Shown: positions 26,345-34,892 of the stretch, piece by piece
How the letters are laid out: every line of letters starts with the position of its first letter
Position numbering within the stretch: position 1 is the first letter of the stretch
Assembly: GCF_947493595.1 (NCBI RefSeq)
Contig: NZ_CANLRL010000001.1
Span: 868,001 to 932,000 of the forward strand
Length of the DNA stretch: 64,000 nt
DNA from: an uncultured Shimia sp.
GTDB taxonomy: Bacteria > Pseudomonadota > Alphaproteobacteria > Rhodobacterales > Rhodobacteraceae
Direction of reading: 5' to 3'
Translations under genes and position numbers: made by a program
Notes under the pieces: generated by a model
Databases searched by the model: none
What the model was told of the DNA's origin: nothing
The model's input: the letters and a program-made list of their open reading frames with translations, nothing else

Positions 26345-26600
26345 TGCGTTTCAGTTGGCCCACAGGACCCCGAGGGGCAGAGGGCCGGGCGGGATGCTCA
26401 GACCGATTGGGTTCATGAGAATGAACCAGTAGAGACGCCCGCACCGCCATGGCGGAGGGCATGTAACAGGCGCAGGCTCGGGACCACCGAATGCCGCGTC
26501 GGAGAAGAAACGCGATGAAGCGCGCGATTGATTTGAGAGACCGAGCAGGGGCCGCAAGCGGCCCTGTCGGCGGCGCGCATCCCCTCGCTCAGACAAGACA
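26345..26600 (+). ncRNA. Long structured 5' leader of rne
   Basis: The 432 bases before rne contain no convincing gene but several strong hairpins. There is a GGTTCAT-GAGA-ATGAACC stem with a GNRA loop (26410-26427) and a CCGCCATGGCGG palindrome (26444-26455). A long composite hairpin at 26541-26570 (CCGA...CAGGGGCCGC-AA-GCGGCCCTG...TCGG) is enclosed by GCGCGC pairs at 26520-26525 and 26573-26578. RNase E in enterobacteria autoregulates through its 5' leader. A similar function here is an inference from position and structure; it could also be an independent small RNA. Confidence 0.5.
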
Positions 26601-26669
26601 CCCCCAAAAAGTTCACCGACCCGATCCCCCGGGAGGGGCGCGGCGCTTACGCGGGTGCAAACGGATAAC

Positions 26670-29600
26670 ATGGCTAAGAAAATGCTCATCGATGCCACCC
26701 ACGCGGAAGAGACCCGCGTTGTGGTGGTGGACGGAAACAAGGTTGAGGAGTTCGACTTTGAATCTGAAAACAAACGGCAGCTTGCCGGCAACATTTATCT
26801 CGCAAAAGTAACACGGGTTGAGCCGTCGCTTCAGGCGGCCTTTGTTGACTATGGCGGAAACCGTCATGGTTTCCTTGCGTTCTCAGAAATCCACCCGGAT
26901 TACTATCAGATCCCAGTTGCGGATCGTGAGGCGCTTCTGGAAGAAGAGCGTGCCTATGCAGAGTCTTTGAAGGCTCGCGACGAGGAAGAGGAAAAGCCAA
27001 AATCCCGGTCTCGCCGATCTCGGTCCCGTAAGAAGAAGACAGAGGATCAGGTTGCATCTGAGGCCGCGGATGCGGACACAGCAGAGGCCGTCTCTGAAAC
27101 AGCTGCTGCTGAGATCTCTGGTATGGAAACCATTGATTTGGTGGAAGATGCTGGTGGTGATCAAGACGAAGGTCTGTCGCCAATGGAGCTGGTAGAAGAG
27201 ACACCGGTAGAAGAGCCTGGCGAAGCGGAAGCCGTCGAGGCCGAGGAGCCTGCGACTGACGTCGCGGATGCGGAAGACACTGCAGCTGAAACCGAAGAAG
27301 TTTCGGCGGACAGCGCGGCGGATCAAGCGCCTGTTGTTGAGGTTGAGGCCGTTGAAGCGGTCGAAGAGCCTGCGCAAGACGCTGCTGAAACGGATACAAG
27401 CGCCGAGGACACTGACGGCAAGGACGAGGGTCCCAAAACCATCGCAGCCAACACTGAAGGCGAAGACGCTGTTGTCAGCAAAGACCCGGAAACCGGTGAA
27501 GAAACCGAAACCGAGACCAGTGTTGTTTCCGAAGACGAGAAGTCTGGGGAAGAGGCGGTAGCTGAAGGCGCCGCCCCTGTGGCCGAGGAAGATGTGGTAG
27601 AAGAGGCCGCGCCTGCGGATGTGGGTGAGGCAGATGTGGCAGCTTCGGAGGAAGCGACTTCAGAAGACCAAGTTGACGGCTCCGCTGACGATGCACCAAG
27701 CACCGAAACAGAGGTGGTTGCTGAAGCTGCCGATGCGCCAGTTGAAAGCGCTGTAACGGAAGATGCCGCACCGTCCGACAATGCCGTAGAAGCGGATGCA
27801 TCAATCGAGACATCCGAAGGTTCAGACGCGAGCAGTCCTGAAGACGACAGCGAATCTGACACGTCGTCTGATGACGACGAGAATGGTAAAAAGTCCAATC
27901 GTCGCCGGTCGCGCCGCCGTGGAAAACGCTCCGATGCGTCCGAAAAGGACGAGAGCATTGAATCGGTAGCGGACGAAGACGACAGTGAGGAAATTCGCCC
28001 ACCGCGAAAGCCGCGTGCCCGTCGTTACAAAATCCAAGAAGTGATCAAGGTGCGCCAGGTCATGCTGGTGCAGGTGGTGAAAGAAGAGCGTGGCAACAAA
28101 GGTGCGGCGCTGACAACTTACCTGTCTTTGGCCGGACGTTATTGCGTATTGATGCCTAATACCGCGCGTGGCGGTGGCATTTCGCGCAAGATCACCAATG
28201 CAGCGGATCGCAAGAAGCTCAAAGAAATCGCTGGCGAGATCGACGTGCCACAGGGCGCGGGTTTGATTGTGCGCACGGCAGGTGCCAAGCGCACCAAATC
28301 CGAGATCAAACGGGATTATGAATACCTTCAGCGTTTGTGGGAGCAAATCCGCGAGTTGACGCTGAAATCTATTGCGCCTGCGAAGATCTACGAAGAAGGT
28401 GATCTGATCAAGCGTTCGATCCGTGACCTGTATTCGCGTGAGATCGACGAAGTTTTGGTCGAAGGCGAGCGCGGATACCGCATTGCCAAGGACTTCATGA
28501 AAATGATCATGCCGTCCCACGCCAAAAACGTGAAACGCTATCAGGACACATTGCCGTTGTTTGCCCGTTATCAGGTGGAAAGCTACCTGTCCGGCATGTT
28601 CAACCCAACGGTTCAGCTGAAGTCCGGCGGCTATATCGTGATTGGCGTGACGGAAGCGCTGGTGGCGATTGATGTGAACTCCGGTCGGGCTACGAAGGAA
28701 GGCTCGATTGAAGAGACTGCGTTGAAGACCAACCTTGAAGCGGCTGAAGAAGTGGCGCGTCAGTTGCGTCTGCGTGATTTGGCTGGTCTGATCGTGATTG
28801 ATTTCATCGATATGGATGAGCGCAAGAACAACAGCGCTGTTGAAAAACGGATGAAAGACAAGCTGAAGACGGATCGCGCCCGCATACAGGTGGGCCGGAT
28901 TTCTGGGTTTGGCCTGATGGAAATGAGCCGTCAGCGCTTGCGTCCGGGTATGATCGAAGCCACGACGCAGCCCTGCGCGCATTGCCACGGCACTGGATTG
29001 ATCCGCTCTGATGACAATCTGGCACTGTCTATCCTGCGCCAGATTGAGGAAGAAGGCACACGTGGTCGTACCCGTGAAGTACTGGTTAAAGCGCCGGTCG
29101 CCATCGTGAACTATCTGATGAACCAGAAGCGCGAACATGTGGCACAGATCGAAGCACGTTATGGCTTGTCCGTACGCATCGAAGCCGATCCTCACTTGGT
29201 GTCTCCGGACTTCACAATTGAGAAGTTCAAGACCGCAACACGTGCCGTGCCAAAAGTTGAAGCACCAGTGGTTTCCGGCGATATCTCTATCATGGATGCG
29301 ATTGACGACGCTGACGTGGAAGACGCGGAAGTGATCTCTGAAGAAGCTGCGGTGGAAGAAAAGCCAGCAGAAGATACGAGCGAAGAGAAGCCGAAGAAAC
29401 GCCGTCGTCGTCGGCGCCGTCGTCGCGGCAACGGTGAAGGTGAAGACAACGCTGACGGAGAAGCCAAGACCGAGAGCGACACTGACACGGAGGCGTCGGA
29501 GGGTGCTGAGGCATCTGAGACTGGGTCTGAGACACCAGCGGAAGAGGCTTCTGATGGTGAAGAGAAACCGAAAAAACGCAGCCGTAGCCGTCGTAGCCGG

Positions 29601-29975
29601 TCACGTGGCAAGAAATCTGAAGCCGTAAGCGAAGATGCCACAGTGGAAGAGGTGACCTCGGAAGAGGTCAGCACCGAGACACCGGCCGAAGCGCAGCCGG
29701 TGGAAGTGGCTGAAGCAGAAGTTGAACAAGTTACGCCTGTCGACGTAACGGACGAGTCTGAAGCTGTTGATACATCGGAAGTGGTTCCGGTGGCTGACAC
29801 TGCTGTTGAGGCTCCGGAGCCTGTTGAAGCGCCGATTGTGGAAGCAGAAACCAGCGGTGCACCAGAGGCAGTAGAATCGCCATTGGAAGTAGCTGTTGCT
29901 CCGGAGGCCACGGTTCCCGAAGAACCCGCGGCTCCGCCTAAACCAAAACGACGCGGCTGGTGGTCGCGCGGTTAA
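26670..29975 (+). CDS. rne: Ribonuclease E with a large acidic insertion in the S1 domain
   Basis: A 1101-residue Rne/Rng endonuclease. The S1 domain begins near residue 35 (VTRVEPSLQAAFVDYGGNRHGFLAF). It is interrupted from about residue 108 to 447 by a low-complexity Glu/Asp/Ala/Val-rich block, then resumes at YKIQEVIKVRQVMLVQV. The catalytic part follows with AIDVNSGRAT and VIDFIDMDERKNN, whose aspartates bind the catalytic magnesium. The zinc-link is CAHC near residue 769. The C-terminal 250 residues are unstructured, with Arg-rich RNA-binding patches (KKRRRRRRRRRG) and acidic repeats, a probable degradosome scaffold. ATG 26670 gives the conserved MAKKMLIDATHAEE start. Confidence 0.97.
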   Translation: MAKKMLIDATHAEETRVVVVDGNKVEEFDFESENKRQLAGNIYLAKVTRVEPSLQAAFVDYGGNRHGFLAFSEIHPDYYQIPVADREALLEEERAYAESLKARDEEEEKPKSRSRRSRSRKKKTEDQVASEAADADTAEAVSETAAAEISGMETIDLVEDAGGDQDEGLSPMELVEETPVEEPGEAEAVEAEEPATDVADAEDTAAETEEVSADSAADQAPVVEVEAVEAVEEPAQDAAETDTSAEDTDGKDEGPKTIAANTEGEDAVVSKDPETGEETETETSVVSEDEKSGEEAVAEGAAPVAEEDVVEEAAPADVGEADVAASEEATSEDQVDGSADDAPSTETEVVAEAADAPVESAVTEDAAPSDNAVEADASIETSEGSDASSPEDDSESDTSSDDDENGKKSNRRRSRRRGKRSDASEKDESIESVADEDDSEEIRPPRKPRARRYKIQEVIKVRQVMLVQVVKEERGNKGAALTTYLSLAGRYCVLMPNTARGGGISRKITNAADRKKLKEIAGEIDVPQGAGLIVRTAGAKRTKSEIKRDYEYLQRLWEQIRELTLKSIAPAKIYEEGDLIKRSIRDLYSREIDEVLVEGERGYRIAKDFMKMIMPSHAKNVKRYQDTLPLFARYQVESYLSGMFNPTVQLKSGGYIVIGVTEALVAIDVNSGRATKEGSIEETALKTNLEAAEEVARQLRLRDLAGLIVIDFIDMDERKNNSAVEKRMKDKLKTDRARIQVGRISGFGLMEMSRQRLRPGMIEATTQPCAHCHGTGLIRSDDNLALSILRQIEEEGTRGRTREVLVKAPVAIVNYLMNQKREHVAQIEARYGLSVRIEADPHLVSPDFTIEKFKTATRAVPKVEAPVVSGDISIMDAIDDADVEDAEVISEEAAVEEKPAEDTSEEKPKKRRRRRRRRRGNGEGEDNADGEAKTESDTDTEASEGAEASETGSETPAEEASDGEEKPKKRSRSRRSRSRGKKSEAVSEDATVEEVTSEEVSTETPAEAQPVEVAEAEVEQVTPVDVTDESEAVDTSEVVPVADTAVEAPEPVEAPIVEAETSGAPEAVESPLEVAVAPEATVPEEPAAPPKPKRRGWWSRG

Positions 29976-29983
29976 TGGATCTA

Positions 29984-30011
29984 AACGCCGGGGATTTCCC
30001 CGGCGTTTTTT
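29984..30011 (+). terminator. Rho-independent terminator of rne
   Basis: A perfect 10-bp stem AACGCCGGGG / CCCCGGCGTT with a 4-nt loop is followed by TTTT, just after the rne stop. Confidence 0.92.
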
Positions 30012-30138
30012 GTTGGATGCGGTTCAGTGTGTCGAAGTGTGTAGAGCGGCTAGTTTTCTTGTATAAGTATATTGATGGTGAGAGCCACCCTAATGATGGG
30101 TAAAAGCTAAGCTTGAAAATTGCTGAATAAGGTGCTGT

Positions 30139-30160
30139 AAAGGTACGAAAAAATACCTTT
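30139..30160. promoter_or_regulatory. Inverted repeat upstream of the first ABC transporter operon
   Basis: AAAGGTA and TACCTTT are exact inverted 7-bp arms with an 8-nt A-rich spacer, about 110 bp before the binding-protein start. The surrounding 30050-30200 stretch is unusually AT-rich, with several GCTTGAA/GCTTAAA words. It is the likely promoter and operator region for the operon at 30272-34892. Confidence 0.35.
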
Positions 30161-30271
30161 TAGGCTTGAAGATATTTTAAGCTTAAAAAAAAATTTCCCA
30201 GGTTATTGACGGACTGGCCTTTGAGCGCCCAAAGTTCATCTTGTAAAAACAAAAAACCAGGGAGCGACAAA

Positions 30272-31405
30272 ATGAAGTTGCGGAGTGCGGCATTGGCTGC
30301 GGCGATGGCATTGGTAGGCGCAACAGCGCAGGCTGATGTGAAAGTAGGAATGATCACCACATTGTCGGGTGGCGGTGCTGGCCTTGGCATCGACGTACGC
30401 GATGGCTTTATGCTGGCAGTGCAGCAGGCTGGCCGCGACGATCTGGAGGTGGTGATTGAGGATGACCAGCGCAAACCGGACATCGCGGTACAGCTAGCTG
30501 ACAAGATGATCCAATCCGAAAAGGTGGACGTGCTGACGGGCATCATCTGGTCCAACCTCGCGATGGCTGTTGTGCCAGCCGCGACCGCTCAGGGTAAATT
30601 CTACCTGTCGCCAAATGCAGGACCGTCACCACTCGCGGGCAAGGGCTGTCATCCGAACTACTTCAACGTGGCGTGGCAGAACGACAACCTGCACGAAGCG
30701 GCGGGGGCATACGCCAACGACACCGGTTTGAAGAACAGCTTTATTTTGGCGCCTAACTATCCTGCCGGCAAGGACGCTTTAACTGGATACAAGCGCTTCT
30801 TTGAAGGTGCCTTGTCAGGTGAGCTTTACACAAAGCTTGGACAAACGGACTATGCGGCTGAAATTGCGCAGATCCGGGCCTCCGGTGCGGATAGCGTGTA
30901 TTTCTTCCTGCCAGGTGGCATGGGCATTTCGTTCCTGAAACAATATGCGGCGAGCGGCGTGGATCTTCCGTTGGTTGGTCCAGCGTTCAGCTTCGACCAA
31001 GGCATTTTGCAAGCTGTTGGTGATGCGGCGATGGGTGTGAAGAACACCAGCCAGTGGAACAAGGACATTGATAACGCGACAAACGCAGCATTTGTGGACT
31101 CGTTCCAAGCCGAATACGGCCGTTTGCCGTCGCTTTATGCGAGCCAAGGGTTTGATACCGCCAACTTGCTGATCTCGGCAATGGGCAAAGCGGATATTGC
31201 GGATGCAGATGCGTTCCGCGCAGCGCTAAAAGCGGCGGATTTTGACTCGGTGCGCGGTGAGTTTGCCTTTGGTGACAACCACCACCCGGTGCAGGACATC
31301 TATGTGCGTGAGGTGATCAAGGAAGGTGACGTGTACACCAACAAGATTATTGCGACTGGTCTGTCCAACCACTCGGACGCCTATGCCGGCGACTGCAAAA
31401 TGTAA
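30272..31405 (+). CDS. ABC transporter substrate-binding protein, branched-chain amino acid/aromatic type
   Basis: A 377-residue secreted protein of the Peripla_BP_6 (LivJ-like) group. The signal peptide is about residues 1-22 (MKLRSAALAAAMALVGATAQA). The mature part begins DVKVGMITTLSGGGAGLGID, with GPAFSFDQGILQAVGD and LYASQGFDTANLLI later. Members bind branched amino acids, amides, aromatic acids or dicarboxylates. ATG 30272 follows GGGAG closely. It heads an operon with two permeases and two ATPases. A CoA-transferase and glutaryl-CoA dehydrogenase next door make a dicarboxylate or aromatic acid ligand plausible. Confidence 0.87.
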   Translation: MKLRSAALAAAMALVGATAQADVKVGMITTLSGGGAGLGIDVRDGFMLAVQQAGRDDLEVVIEDDQRKPDIAVQLADKMIQSEKVDVLTGIIWSNLAMAVVPAATAQGKFYLSPNAGPSPLAGKGCHPNYFNVAWQNDNLHEAAGAYANDTGLKNSFILAPNYPAGKDALTGYKRFFEGALSGELYTKLGQTDYAAEIAQIRASGADSVYFFLPGGMGISFLKQYAASGVDLPLVGPAFSFDQGILQAVGDAAMGVKNTSQWNKDIDNATNAAFVDSFQAEYGRLPSLYASQGFDTANLLISAMGKADIADADAFRAALKAADFDSVRGEFAFGDNHHPVQDIYVREVIKEGDVYTNKIIATGLSNHSDAYAGDCKM

Positions 31406-31413
31406 GTGACTTT

Positions 31414-31435
31414 GGGAAGGCTTTCTGGCCTTCCC
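31414..31435 (+). other. Hairpin after the substrate-binding protein gene
   Basis: GGGAAGGC / GCCTTCCC forms an 8-bp stem with a 6-nt loop between the binding-protein and permease genes. Such intercistronic hairpins usually protect the binding-protein message and lower downstream expression. Confidence 0.6.
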
Positions 31436-31555
31436 ATTTCCATGCGCCTTGGCGGGGTGGGGGCATGATGTTCGATCTTCAATATCCTGAATAAACTGAA
31501 TTTTCTGCGTCAATTTATTGGCGGAGGTGTGCCTCTGTGGCGCTGGATGAGGGCA

Positions 31556-32473
31556 ATGACAACACTACTATTCATAGAGCAGATGCTGAACGGGCTTCAG
31601 TTCGGCGTGATGCTGTTCTTGATGAGCGCGGGCCTGACGTTGGTCTTTGGCGTCATGGGGCTTATTAATTTGGCGCATGGGTCGCTGTATATGATCGGGG
31701 CCTTTGCCGCGGCGGCTGTGGCAGCGGCAACCGGATCATTTGTACTGGCCTTAATGGCGTCTTTGGCGGCGGCGGCACTGGCCGGGGCGCTGATTGAGCT
31801 GACCATTATTCGGCGCTTGTACGACCGCGACCATTTGGATCAGGTGTTGGCGACTTTTGCGTTGATCCTGATCTTTTCCGAGGGCACACGCTGGCTGTTT
31901 GGCTCGTTCCCATTGTTCCTAGACGTGCCACCTTTGTTGGCGGGGCCGGTTACCTTGCCGGGCGGGATCGAATACCCGGCTTACCGACTGTCAATTATTG
32001 TGATTGGCCTCTTGGTGGCCGTGGGCATGTTTGGCCTGATCAACCGCACTCGGGTCGGAATTCGTATCCGTGCCGGCGAGGCAGATCGGGAAATGATTGC
32101 AGCTTTGGGCGTGGATATTGCCAAGCTTTATACCTTTGTCTTTGCGCTTGGTGCTGCTTTGGCAGGTTTCGCCGGGGCCTTGGTTGGGGCGATCCAATCG
32201 GTGCAAGTGGGCATGGGCGAACCGGTGCTGATTTTGGCGTTTGTCGTGATTGTGATTGGCGGCATTGGTTCGATCAAAGGCGCTTTTGTTGGTGCGCTTT
32301 TGGTTGGGTTCACCGACACGATGGGCCGTGTTTTGTTGCCCCAGGTTTTTGGGTTGTTTTTGGAGCCATCGGCAGCGGTCTCTGTCGGATCGGCGCTGGC
32401 GTCGATGCTGATTTACATCCTGATGGCGGGCGTTTTGGTGTTCCGCCCCCGCGGACTATATGGGGTGGCGTGA
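31556..32473 (+). CDS. Branched-chain-type ABC permease, LivH-like
   Basis: A 305-residue inner-membrane permease with about eight helices. It has the LivH pattern GLQFGVMLFLMSAGLTLVFGVMGLINLAHGSLYMIGAF near the N-terminus, and GIGSIKGAFVGALLVGF in the late coupling region. It partners the LivM-like protein encoded next. The start is uncertain: ATG 31556 gives MTTLLFIEQMLNGLQF, with ATG 31547 and GTG 31529 as alternatives in frame. Confidence 0.87.
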   Translation: MTTLLFIEQMLNGLQFGVMLFLMSAGLTLVFGVMGLINLAHGSLYMIGAFAAAAVAAATGSFVLALMASLAAAALAGALIELTIIRRLYDRDHLDQVLATFALILIFSEGTRWLFGSFPLFLDVPPLLAGPVTLPGGIEYPAYRLSIIVIGLLVAVGMFGLINRTRVGIRIRAGEADREMIAALGVDIAKLYTFVFALGAALAGFAGALVGAIQSVQVGMGEPVLILAFVVIVIGGIGSIKGAFVGALLVGFTDTMGRVLLPQVFGLFLEPSAAVSVGSALASMLIYILMAGVLVFRPRGLYGVA

Positions 32474-32474
32474 G

Positions 32475-33458
32475 ATGACACGAGAAACCTGGATCAATGT
32501 GGCCGCGCTGGCGGTTTTGCTTGGGGTGCCGCTTTGGGCGTTGATGGCGGATGAGCCGTTTATCATCACGCTTGCGACACGCGCAGCGATTTTCGCGCTG
32601 GCAGGCGTGGGATTGAACCTCGCGTTGGGGACTGGCGGGCTAGTCAGCCTGGGACATGCGGCGTTCTTTGGTATTGGCGGCTATGCGATGGGCATTTTGG
32701 CGAGCCATGCGCAGGCCTATACGCCAATCATGGAAGTGCCGTTTCTGATTGAAGGCACAAAGTCGATGCCGGTGATCTGGCTGGTGGCGATGGTGACAAG
32801 CGCCTTGGCCGCACTTGCGATTGGGGCGTTGAGCCTGCGGACTTCGGGCGTTTATTTCATCATGATCACTTTGGCCTTTGGGCAGATGATCTACTACTTC
32901 GCGATCAGTTGGCCAGCTTACGGCGGTGAGGATGGCCTGTCGATCTATGTGCGCAATGAGTTTCCAGGGCTGAACACGCTGGTGCCGATGCAGTTCTTCG
33001 GCCTGTGTTTTGCGATCCTGTGTCTGGCGCTGTTACTGATGAATGCGATCCACAAATCGGCATTTGGGCTGGCGCTGAGTGCGGCGCGGCAAAACGAAAC
33101 ACGCGTGTTATCGGTTGGCATGAAGCCTTACCATCTGCGGTTGGTGGCTTTTGTGATTTCCGGCGCGGTGACCGGTCTGGCAGGAGCACTGTTTGCAGAC
33201 CTCAACCGCTTTGTCAGCCCTACAATGCTAAGCTGGCAGATGTCGGGGGAGATCATCATCTTCATCATCATTGGCGGCGTTGGACGGCTGTTTGGGCCGG
33301 TGATTGGCGCGATAATTTTTATCCTTCTGGAACATACGCTGGGCGGGTTGTCTGAGTTTTGGCACGTGTACCTGGGAGCGCTACTGCTTGGTATCGTGCT
33401 TTTTGCAAAAGGTGGCGTGATTGGGGCCCTTGCAGGTCGGGAGAAAGCCCATGACTGA
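32475..33458 (+). CDS. Branched-chain-type ABC permease, LivM-like
   Basis: A 327-residue membrane protein with about nine helices. Typical LivM segments are AGVGLNLALGTGGLVSLGHAAFFGIGGYAMG and SGAVTGLAGALFADLNRFVSP, with the EAA-like coupling stretch near IGGVGRLFGPVIGAI. The start is ATG 32475, one base after the livH stop; ATG 32460 would overlap livH. It ends eight bases into the livG-like gene. Confidence 0.87.
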   Translation: MTRETWINVAALAVLLGVPLWALMADEPFIITLATRAAIFALAGVGLNLALGTGGLVSLGHAAFFGIGGYAMGILASHAQAYTPIMEVPFLIEGTKSMPVIWLVAMVTSALAALAIGALSLRTSGVYFIMITLAFGQMIYYFAISWPAYGGEDGLSIYVRNEFPGLNTLVPMQFFGLCFAILCLALLLMNAIHKSAFGLALSAARQNETRVLSVGMKPYHLRLVAFVISGAVTGLAGALFADLNRFVSPTMLSWQMSGEIIIFIIIGGVGRLFGPVIGAIIFILLEHTLGGLSEFWHVYLGALLLGIVLFAKGGVIGALAGREKAHD

Positions 33459-34206
33459 TGTGGTGTTGAACACAGAGCGGCTTTTCAAAAGTTTTGGCGC
33501 CTTGAAGGCCACCAATGATGTGTCGCTGGATTTGCGCAAAGGGGAAATCCACGCGCTGATCGGTCCGAATGGGGCCGGGAAGTCGACGTTGATCCAGCAA
33601 ATCACAGGACATTTGGCCTCTGACAGCGGCACAGTGCGGCTGATGGATGAGGATCTGACCGGCGTTGGTCCGGCGGAGCGCGCGCGCAAAGGGCTTGGAC
33701 GGACGTTTCAGATCTCGTCGCTGGCCATGGAGCACACAGTTTTGCAAAATGCGGTGCTTGGCGCGTTGGGGCAGCGTGGCAATGTGATGTCGTTTTTCAA
33801 GCCGGTGATGAAAGATACGCAGCTTGTGTCGACGGCCAAGGCGGCTTTGGCGCAGGTTGGTTTGGCTGAATTCGCAGCAACACGCACGGCGGATTTGAGC
33901 CATGGACAACGGCGGCAACTGGAGGTGGCGGTTGCACTGACGTTGAAGCCGAAAGCCTTCCTGATGGATGAACCCATGGCGGGGCTTGGGCTTGAAGGTG
34001 CGCAGCAGATGATCGGGCTTTTGACTGAGCTGCGCAAGGAAGCGCCCATTTTGTTGATTGAGCACGACATGGACGCGGTTTTTGCGCTGGCGGATCGGAT
34101 CAGCGTGCTGGTTTATGGCGAGGTGATTGCCACCGGCACGCCAGAGGAAATCAAAGTGAACCCGGAAATCCGGCGGGCCTATCTGGGTGATGAGGTGCCA
34201 GCATGA
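33451..34206 (+). CDS. Branched-chain-type ABC ATPase, LivG-like
   Basis: A 251-residue nucleotide-binding protein. Walker A is GPNGAGKST, the ABC signature LSHGQRRQLEV, Walker B FLMDEPMAGLG, and the switch His lies in LLIEHDMDAV. The GLGRTFQISSL segment is typical of LivG. The start is ATG 33451 (MTDVVLNTERLFKSFG). Its stop overlaps the next gene by four bases (ATGA). Confidence 0.9.
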   Translation: MTDVVLNTERLFKSFGALKATNDVSLDLRKGEIHALIGPNGAGKSTLIQQITGHLASDSGTVRLMDEDLTGVGPAERARKGLGRTFQISSLAMEHTVLQNAVLGALGQRGNVMSFFKPVMKDTQLVSTAKAALAQVGLAEFAATRTADLSHGQRRQLEVAVALTLKPKAFLMDEPMAGLGLEGAQQMIGLLTELRKEAPILLIEHDMDAVFALADRISVLVYGEVIATGTPEEIKVNPEIRRAYLGDEVPA

Positions 34207-34892
34207 GTTTGATCGAGCTAAAAAATGTCGCGGCGTTCTACGGCCCTAGTCAGGCGCTGTTTGATGTGTCGTTGAGCGTTGGCGAAGGTGAAGTTCTAGC
34301 CCTGATGGGGCGCAATGGCATGGGCAAGACCACCACTGTAAAAGTCATGTGCCGGATGCTGAAGAACTCAGGTGGTGCCGTCCAGTTTAGCGGACGGGAT
34401 ATTGGCGGTTTGCCGTCTTATAAGGCTGCGCGATTGGGTATTGGGCTTGTGCCCGAAGGGCGCCGGTGTTTTGCAAATCTGTCGGTGTACGAGAACCTGA
34501 TTGCGGCGGCCCGCAAAGGGGCATGGGACTTTGCGGCAGTGTGCCGTTTGTTCCCACGCCTGGAAGAGCGGCGGGATCAGTCCGCTGCTTCGCTGTCTGG
34601 CGGGGAGCAACAGATGTTGGCGATTGGCCGGGCGCTGATGACCAATCCGAAGTTGCTTATTCTGGATGAGGCCACTGAAGGTTTGGCTCCGGTGATCCGT
34701 CAGGAGATTTGGGAGGCGGTTGCCAAGCTCAAAGCCGAAACCGGCATGGCGATTATTGCCATCGACAAATCCCTGAAAGAATTGGGGCAGGTGGCTGACC
34801 GTGCGGTGATCCTTGAGAAAGGGCGCACGGTCTGGGCTGGCGATTTTGACGCTTTGGGGCCGGAAGAAACTGACCGCTACCTTGGCGTCTAA
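34203..34892 (+). CDS. Branched-chain-type ABC ATPase, LivF-like
   Basis: A 229-residue nucleotide-binding protein, second ATPase of this importer. Walker A is GRNGMGKTT, the signature SLSGGEQQMLAIGRAL, Walker B LLILDEATEGLAP. The LVPEGRRCFANLSVYENL segment is typical of LivF. In place of the usual switch histidine, the segment reads IIAIDKSLKELGQV; the position expected to be His (as in VEQ/VEH) is Lys or Asp here, which is unusual. Its 3' end overlaps the convergent CoA-transferase gene by four bases. Confidence 0.87.
   Translation: MSLIELKNVAAFYGPSQALFDVSLSVGEGEVLALMGRNGMGKTTTVKVMCRMLKNSGGAVQFSGRDIGGLPSYKAARLGIGLVPEGRRCFANLSVYENLIAAARKGAWDFAAVCRLFPRLEERRDQSAASLSGGEQQMLAIGRALMTNPKLLILDEATEGLAPVIRQEIWEAVAKLKAETGMAIIAIDKSLKELGQVADRAVILEKGRTVWAGDFDALGPEETDRYLGV

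Noticed and set aside
27822-29195. 457-codon minus-strand open frame opposite rne
   Set aside because: The plus-strand RNase E catalytic domain is unmistakable here; the antisense frame has a His/Phe/Leu-rich shadow composition and no motifs.
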